55,929 nt of DNA from Deltaproteobacteria bacterium (lineage in GTDB: Bacteria > Myxococcota_A > UBA796 > UBA9615), in the NCBI GenBank assembly GCA_023954745.1, contig JAGSHC010000010.1, forward strand, positions 1-55,929. The letters are read 5' to 3'. The translations under genes and the position numbers were made by a program. The notes below the pieces were generated by a model. The model searched no databases and was not told where the DNA came from. It worked only from the letters and a program-made list of their open reading frames with translations. Shown piece after piece: positions 51,384 through 55,929 of this stretch (within the stretch, counting starts at the first letter, position 1; the number at the start of each line of letters is the position of its first letter).

Positions 51384-52142
51384 TCAGGCGGCGGCTCCCA
51401 GCACCCGACGGCGCAGCCACTCGGGCATGAGCCTCGCGAGGGTCATCAGCCACGCGATTCGCTTCGGGAACATGCGATGGGACGTGCCGCGCTCGATGGC
51501 GCGCAGCATCTCCTTCACCGCGCGCTCCGGCTGGATGACGAGGGCCTTGATCGGGACGTCGTCGGGGTCGAGACCTGGGGTCTCGGTGAACCCGGGGTAC
51601 AGCGCGACGAAGTCGATCTTGCGGTTCGCCACCTCGATGCGGCAGGTGTCGAGGAGGATGCGGCCGGCGGCCTTCGCGGCGGAGTAGGGCCCCGACTTCG
51701 GCAAGCCGAAAAACCCAGCGGGTGAGCCCGTGTGCGCGATGGTCCCTCCCATGTCGCGCATGTGGGCGATCATCGGGCAGAGGAAGTTCACGAAGGTGTC
51801 GTAGTTGACCCGCATCGTGTGGAGCACGGTGGCCGCGTCCACCTCGGCCATGTGCACCGGCTTGCCGCCGCCGGCGTTGAGGATGGCGACGTCGATGCGC
51901 TCGTAGGCGTCGAGGCCCGCTCTGATGACCGCCTCACAGGCGTGGGGGTCGATGGCGTCCGCGGCCACGGGGGTACACCGGCTGCCGTTTGCCTCCACCT
52001 GCTTCGCCAGCTCCTGCAGCAGCCCTTCGCGCCGTGCGGTGACCACGAGGTTGTTGTTGCCGTGGCTGAGGGAGAGCGCGAGCGCGTGCCCGAGGCCGGA
52101 GGAGGCCCCAGTGATGAGAATCGTCTTGCCGGTGATCGCCAT
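51384..52142 (-). CDS. short-chain dehydrogenase/reductase
   Basis: A 252-residue classical SDR. T-G-A-S-S-G-L-G at 10-17 binds NAD(P), N-A-G-G stabilises the sheet, and Y-S-A-A-K carries the catalytic Tyr and Lys. The G-S-P-A-G-F-F-G segment holds the Ser. Basic residues after beta-2 (A-R-R) favour NADP. The substrate is unknown. It is convergent with lpdA. Confidence 0.9.
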   Translation of the reverse strand: MAITGKTILITGASSGLGHALALSLSHGNNNLVVTARREGLLQELAKQVEANGSRCTPVAADAIDPHACEAVIRAGLDAYERIDVAILNAGGGKPVHMAEVDAATVLHTMRVNYDTFVNFLCPMIAHMRDMGGTIAHTGSPAGFFGLPKSGPYSAAKAAGRILLDTCRIEVANRKIDFVALYPGFTETPGLDPDDVPIKALVIQPERAVKEMLRAIERGTSHRMFPKRIAWLMTLARLMPEWLRRRVLGAAA

Positions 52143-52212
52143 GGCGGCAGGGTAGCGACGCGGGGGGCGTGACCTCGCCGCGACCCTGCGGAGCCGTGGC
52201 TAGATGAGGGGT

Positions 52213-52668
52213 CTAGCCAGCCGCGGCCACTGCTTCGGCGAGACGCTCCAGGGACGAGCGCCAGCCCATCATCGCGCCACCCAGCATCTCGGGCTTCGTC
52301 GCGTCGACGGTGAGGACGAGCTTCACGCCGCCCTCCACCTCGGAGAACTCCGCGGCCGTGGTCATCGTCTCGGGGCCATAGGGAGAGTCGTAGACCACGC
52401 GGTGGGGGCGCTCGACCTCGGTGAACTTGGACTCCACGGTGAAGCTGGCGGGTCGGCCGCGCTTCTCCATGGCGGCGGCGGTCGCTGGGTCCGCGGCGCG
52501 CATGGTGTAGACGAAGGCGCCGCCTACGCGCAGGTCGCAGGTGGTGACCTCGACTTCGAAGCCCTTGGGCCCGAACCAGGAGGCGATGCCCTCGGCCGTC
52601 GTCCACAGCTCCCACACCAGCTGAATGTCTGTGGCCCACACTCGCTCGATCACCTGCGCACTGCCCAT
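52213..52668 (-). CDS. SRPBCC (AHSA1-like) protein
   Basis: A 151-residue START-like domain of the AHSA1 group. The opening V-W-A-T-D-I-Q-L-V-W-E-L-W and W-F-G-P-K-G segments match the family, which folds as a cavity-forming helix-grip and binds hydrophobic ligands. It lies nine bases after the ArsR regulator stop, the common ArsR-SRPBCC two-gene arrangement in which the regulator controls the ligand-binding partner. GGAGACGACG precedes the ATG at 52668. Confidence 0.9.
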   Translation of the reverse strand: MGSAQVIERVWATDIQLVWELWTTAEGIASWFGPKGFEVEVTTCDLRVGGAFVYTMRAADPATAAAMEKRGRPASFTVESKFTEVERPHRVVYDSPYGPETMTTAAEFSEVEGGVKLVLTVDATKPEMLGGAMMGWRSSLERLAEAVAAAG

Positions 52669-52677
52669 CGTCGTCTC

Positions 52678-53004
52678 CTACTCGTGTTCGGTGCGAGCGG
52701 CCATCCGCCGCTCCAGTTCGGTCTCGAAGTTGTCCAGGCGGTGCTCCCACACGGCGCGCATCTCCTCCAGCCAATCGGAGAGCTCCTCGAAGGGCTCCGG
52801 GCGCAGGGAGTAGAAGCGCTTCTGGCCCGCGGCGCGCACCGTCACCAGGCCCGTCTCGCGCAGGATCCGCAGATGGCGGGAGACGCCGGACTGGGCGATA
52901 GGCAGCTTCGCGACGAGGTCGCTGACGGGCTGCTCGCCGCTGCGGAGCAGCTCGACGATGGCGCGTCGGCGAGGGTCAGCGAGGGCTTGGAGTGATGCAT
53001 CCAC
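52678..53004 (-). CDS. ArsR-family winged-helix regulator
   Basis: A 108-residue regulator. The helix-turn-helix Q-S-G-V-S-R-H-L-R-I-L is near residues 38-48, followed by the wing (V-R-A-A-G-Q-K-R-F-Y). No Cys metal site is visible, so it is probably not metal-responsive. The start is GTG at 53004; no closer ATG is in frame. A perfect TGTATATACA palindrome lies just upstream. It heads an operon with the SRPBCC gene and probably represses itself. Confidence 0.88.
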   Translation of the reverse strand: MDASLQALADPRRRAIVELLRSGEQPVSDLVAKLPIAQSGVSRHLRILRETGLVTVRAAGQKRFYSLRPEPFEELSDWLEEMRAVWEHRLDNFETELERRMAARTEHE

Positions 53005-53009
53005 TGATA

Positions 53010-53019
53010 TGTATATACA
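53010..53019. promoter_or_regulatory. palindromic operator candidate upstream of arsR-type gene
   Basis: TGTATATACA is a perfect 10-bp palindrome five bases upstream of the GTG start of the ArsR-family gene, in a short AT-rich island within GC-rich sequence. Its position at the start of translation fits an autoregulatory binding site overlapping a promoter. Confidence 0.55.
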
Positions 53020-53262
53020 CTGAAATGGATGATGATGGAATCCCGAACTACTCGGGACCGTCGCTCTCCTCGCCGCGCCAGGGGGGAGCGGCATTGCCCA
53101 CCTCGCCCGGACACCCCGTGGGCGATGGGGACCTCACGGTCACGGGCCACGGCCCGCTCCGCTCGTCCCTCGTTGCGATCCAGCCCCTCGTCTCACCCCG
53201 AGTTGCGCCTCATCTTCATGAGAAGCCGTTTAGGCTGCCGGGTGAATCCTCGGAGATGTTCG

Positions 53263-54867
53263 GTGTCCAATCACTTCACGTGTTGCCTTCTTCCCCTCGC
53301 GCTGCTTCTGGGCTGCGGCACCGAGGGGGTCGCCGACGACCCACCGGGGGGCGCCGACGACCCACCGGGGGTCGCGTTCGAGGGTTGGCGACCGATGCCG
53401 GCTCCTGCCTTTCGCTCCGAAGGGCCTCCCGGCGGACCGGCCAGCATCGAGCAGGGTGAGGACCGCACCAACGGCGGCGGCGCCGCGCTGATGGACTTCA
53501 CCGGAGACGCCATCCCCGACCTCGTCCTGACTGCCCCCTGGAGCGGCTCCGAGGTGTTTGTCGGCGACGGCGTTGGGGGGTTCGCGCCCGTCCCCAATCC
53601 GACTCTGAGCGCGGTGCCCATGAGCGCGTGTGCGATCGGTCTTCACATGGACAACGACGGCTTGCGCGACCTGCTGCTCTGCGGGGACAACAGGGTCAGC
53701 GCCTGGCGCAACCTCGGTGGCGCGGTCTTCGAGCACGTGATGGACGTGCTCGACTTCAACGACGTCCCGGCACGCGCCGAGGACATCGCGGTCACCGATC
53801 TGTACGGGGATGGTTCGCTCTACCTCTACGTGGGCACCCAGTCCCTGGCCGGCCCCGACGGGACGGCTCCGGCGGCCCACGCCGACCGGCTGCTGGTCCT
53901 TCGGGAGGGCTTCGACTTCGAGGACGTCTCGGAGCTCATGCCAGTGGAGGGGCGCATCGGCCAGACCTATGCGTCGAGCTGGATCGACATCGACGAGGAC
54001 GGGGATCTCGACCTCTTCACGGTGCGCGACCGAGGCGAGGTCCTGTGGCCTGCCGCCCTGTTCGTCAATCCGGGCCCCACCGGCGACTGGACCGAGGAGT
54101 CGGTGTCGTGGGGCCTCGACCTCCCCATCGACGGGATGGGGCTCGCCCAGGGCGACATCGACGGGGACGGGACCACCGAGATCGTCGTCAGCGACAACTT
54201 CTCCCGCCTCCACGTCCTCAGTGTGGGAGACGGAGTGGTCACCCCGAGGGCGGCGGAGCTAGGCGCCGTCGTGCAGAACCCCGAGCGCCAGCGCGCGTCC
54301 TGGGCAGTGGAGCTGATCGACGCGGAGAACGACGGGGACCTGGACCTCGTGCTGGCCTTCGGCCGGGCGGACCCCCTCTACGACGAGCTCCAGCAGGACG
54401 TCGACGTCTTCACCTGGGATGGCGACTCCTACAGCAGCTCGACTGACTTCGAGCAGACGCTCCCGCCCCTGGGCGACGCGTGGCGGACGGTCCTGCCGGA
54501 CGACATCGACGGGGACGGCGCCCTCGAGCTCATCTTCACCTCGCACGTGGGCGATGTGATGGTTCAGGACCCCACTCCGAGCGGAAACCACTTCCTGCGG
54601 GTCGAGGCGGTGGGACCCGGATGGAACCGGGACGGTCTCGGGGCGCGGGTGACCCTGCGGCGAGGGAGCGACCGGCCACAGTGGCGTCTCGTGGGCATCG
54701 GGAGCACCGGGATCCACAGCTCGGTCTCGCCCGTCGCGCACTTCGGTCTCGGGCGCGACCCTGGCATCGACCAGGTGGAGGTCCGGTGGAGCGATGGGAG
54801 CGTCACCACGGTCGACGCGCCCTCCGCCGACGCGGTCATCGAAGTGAGGCATCCCCTGGCGGACTGA
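53263..54867 (+). CDS. FG-GAP/VCBS repeat lipoprotein with ASPIC/UnbV C-terminal domain
   Basis: A 534-residue lipoprotein. The signal peptide ends L-L-L-G-C (Cys18), followed by two A-D-D-P-P-G units as tether. The body carries repeated Asp-rich calcium-binding loops of the FG-GAP/VCBS type (D-F-T-G-D-A-I-P-D-L, D-I-D-E-D-G-D-L-D-L, D-I-D-G-D-G, D-A-E-N-D-G-D-L-D-L), which build a beta-propeller. The last 90 residues (N-H-F-L-R-V, G-A-R-V, V-R-W-S-D-G) match the ASPIC/UnbV module of CRTAC1-like proteins. Probably surface-exposed adhesion or structure. GTG at 53263 with GGAG upstream is chosen for the signal peptide. Its 3' end overlaps the convergent membrane protein by 32 bases. Confidence 0.85.
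   Translation: MSNHFTCCLLPLALLLGCGTEGVADDPPGGADDPPGVAFEGWRPMPAPAFRSEGPPGGPASIEQGEDRTNGGGAALMDFTGDAIPDLVLTAPWSGSEVFVGDGVGGFAPVPNPTLSAVPMSACAIGLHMDNDGLRDLLLCGDNRVSAWRNLGGAVFEHVMDVLDFNDVPARAEDIAVTDLYGDGSLYLYVGTQSLAGPDGTAPAAHADRLLVLREGFDFEDVSELMPVEGRIGQTYASSWIDIDEDGDLDLFTVRDRGEVLWPAALFVNPGPTGDWTEESVSWGLDLPIDGMGLAQGDIDGDGTTEIVVSDNFSRLHVLSVGDGVVTPRAAELGAVVQNPERQRASWAVELIDAENDGDLDLVLAFGRADPLYDELQQDVDVFTWDGDSYSSSTDFEQTLPPLGDAWRTVLPDDIDGDGALELIFTSHVGDVMVQDPTPSGNHFLRVEAVGPGWNRDGLGARVTLRRGSDRPQWRLVGIGSTGIHSSVSPVAHFGLGRDPGIDQVEVRWSDGSVTTVDAPSADAVIEVRHPLAD
53332..53371 (+). repeat. two-copy 19-bp direct repeat in the lipoprotein linker
   Basis: GCCGACGACCCACCGGGGG occurs at 53332-53350 and 53353-53371, with a 21-base period, encoding A-D-D-P-P-G-G then A-D-D-P-P-G-V. 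It is another short acidic tether expansion right after a lipidated Cys. Confidence 0.9.
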
Positions 54868-55929
54868 CGCGCGAAGGCGTCGTATCCTTCGACTCGGGCC
54901 CTGGCTCGACCGCCCAGACGTCGGCCATCCAGCGGCCGCGCTCGTCGGCGACCACCTGGACTCGCCGCACCTGCACCCGGGCGGCGAGGGCGGCTCGCGC
55001 CATCTGCTCGCTCGAGCGGTACGAATCGGGTCGTCCTCCCTCCTCCTCCTTCATGCCCGCGACGATCACGACGTGCCCGCCGATGTGGGCTTCGAGGATC
55101 CGGGGCAGGAACTCTGGGTGGGCCCCTCCGAGGCACCCGCGGCGTCGGCTCACGGCAGCCCGCCCGTAGAGCCAGGGCCGCACCTCGCCCCCGCTCCAGG
55201 CTTCCATGAGCGACATGACGGTGTAGTCGAGCATCGCCGGCGCAAGGAACCCTCGGCCCTTCAGGGTCGCTGCGAGTCGTGCCTGTCCCCCCGCTGTGGC
55301 GAGTCGCCCGGCCGCGGAGGCTGTCTGCTCGTCGATCTCCCGTAGGGTCTGCACCCGGAGCGGGACCATGAGGGCGAGCGCGAACAAGATGGTCGGGAGC
55401 CAGCGGCGCTGCAGACCCGCGGCGGCCAAGGAGAGGCCCAGGGCCATCGCGACGACCGGGGTCCACAGCGCGAGGTGGTGGGGGTCTGGGCTCAGGATCC
55501 TCAGGGGGACGGGCAGTGCGATGGCGGAGGCGATGACTGCCAGAGCGAGGCGCGACTCCGCAGTCTCATGGCCGGACCACCGGCGCCGCGCCAGGGACCC
55601 GGCGCCCCACACGGCCACGACCACCAGGAGCAACGCGAGCGAGGAAGACGCCCACGACGCGAGCGAGCGAGGGGGCCTCAGGTTCGGCTCGGTCTGATCG
55701 GTCCGAGCTCCGACGAGGCTCCAATGGCGCGCCCAGAAGGTGTCTGGGTGCACGAGGACATCGAAGGCGGTCGTTCGCGTCTTGACGTCGTCGCGTCTCC
55801 GGTCCAGCCCATTGGCCAGGATCGCCCATCGAGTCGACGCGGACGCCTCGCCCTCGTAGTTCGTCTCTGTGGAGGTCAGGGCGGAGGAAGCGACCCAAGC
55901 GAGGGCCCCCGGCGCCGCGCCGAGCGACA
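54836..55929 (-). CDS. polytopic membrane protein, C-terminal part (5' end outside window)
   Basis: The reading frame is open from its stop at 54836 to the window edge, so the start lies beyond it. At least 364 residues are visible. The part nearest the edge (W-V-A-S-S-A-L-T, then S-T-R-W-A-I-L-A-N-G-L-D) is a membrane end plus external loop. Four or five hydrophobic segments follow, and then a soluble C-terminal domain of about 140 residues. A short V-x-P-D-T-F-W-A segment precedes the second membrane region. The layout suggests a GT-C-like glycosyltransferase, but no diagnostic motif is in view. Its end overlaps the convergent FG-GAP gene. Confidence 0.78.
   Translation of the reverse strand, partial: SLGAAPGALAWVASSALTSTETNYEGEASASTRWAILANGLDRRRDDVKTRTTAFDVLVHPDTFWARHWSLVGARTDQTEPNLRPPRSLASWASSSLALLLVVVAVWGAGSLARRRWSGHETAESRLALAVIASAIALPVPLRILSPDPHHLALWTPVVAMALGLSLAAAGLQRRWLPTILFALALMVPLRVQTLREIDEQTASAAGRLATAGGQARLAATLKGRGFLAPAMLDYTVMSLMEAWSGGEVRPWLYGRAAVSRRRGCLGGAHPEFLPRILEAHIGGHVVIVAGMKEEEGGRPDSYRSSEQMARAALAARVQVRRVQVVADERGRWMADVWAVEPGPESKDTTPSRVSPPGDASLR

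Overview
The window is uniformly GC-rich with short intergenic gaps and tight overlaps (ATGA, GTGA, TAGTG). It encodes Hanks-type Ser/Thr kinase proteins, many lipoproteins with Asp-rich linkers, class III nucleotide cyclases with unusual sensor domains, an HtrA/pseudo-HtrA pair and a selenocysteine formate dehydrogenase. This gene style fits a Myxococcota-like ('deltaproteobacterial') chromosome. That placement is inferred from gene content, not from a marker gene. I saw no rRNA, tRNA, CRISPR array or insertion sequence.

Layout. 1-5 kb: an edge-truncated Asp-linker lipoprotein, a metallo-beta-lactamase-fold hydrolase, a MAPEG protein, a small membrane protein, a pentaheme cytochrome lipoprotein and a small secreted protein. 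4.9-9 kb: a 1145-residue kinase-ATPase-TPR protein followed after 2 nt by a dual-specificity phosphatase. 9-11 kb: an exported protein and an M23-type protein, convergent with a cupin. 11-17.5 kb: a two-subunit NAD-linked formate dehydrogenase. The alpha subunit is interrupted by an in-frame UGA followed by a SECIS hairpin; the beta subunit is a NuoE-NuoF fusion. Two unrelated plus-strand genes lie between the subunits. 17.5-24 kb: two lipoproteins, a copper-chaperone-like protein, then an abutting set of active HtrA, catalytically dead HtrA paralogue, M2-like metallopeptidase and small membrane protein.

24-31 kb (minus strand): lipoyl synthase, then a 2-oxoacid dehydrogenase set with its own sigma70-like promoter: E1alpha, E1beta, E2, a TPR protein and a membrane-anchored pseudokinase. 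E1alpha lacks the usual thiamine-diphosphate and active-site residues. E3 (lpd) lies 20 kb away at 49.9 kb. 31-41 kb: a PI-PLC-like lipoprotein, two polytopic membrane proteins (YfhO-like and GT-C-like), an alpha/beta hydrolase with an exported partner, a polysaccharide deacetylase overlapping an SDR epimerase, and a Rieske ferredoxin.

41-47 kb: a solitary Dam-type methylase behind an AT-rich leader, an SRPBCC-DUF5939-cyclase, a YggX-type iron protein, a lipoprotein and a TPR-SLOG-cyclase. 47-56 kb: ThiO, an Asp-linker lipoprotein, a PhyH dioxygenase, pterin dehydratase, dihydrolipoamide dehydrogenase, an SDR, an ArsR/SRPBCC pair, an FG-GAP/ASPIC lipoprotein and an edge-truncated membrane protein.

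Recurring themes are catalytically degenerate enzymes beside active systems (HtrA, kinase, E1alpha) and acidic-repeat lipoprotein tethers shared by otherwise unrelated domains.
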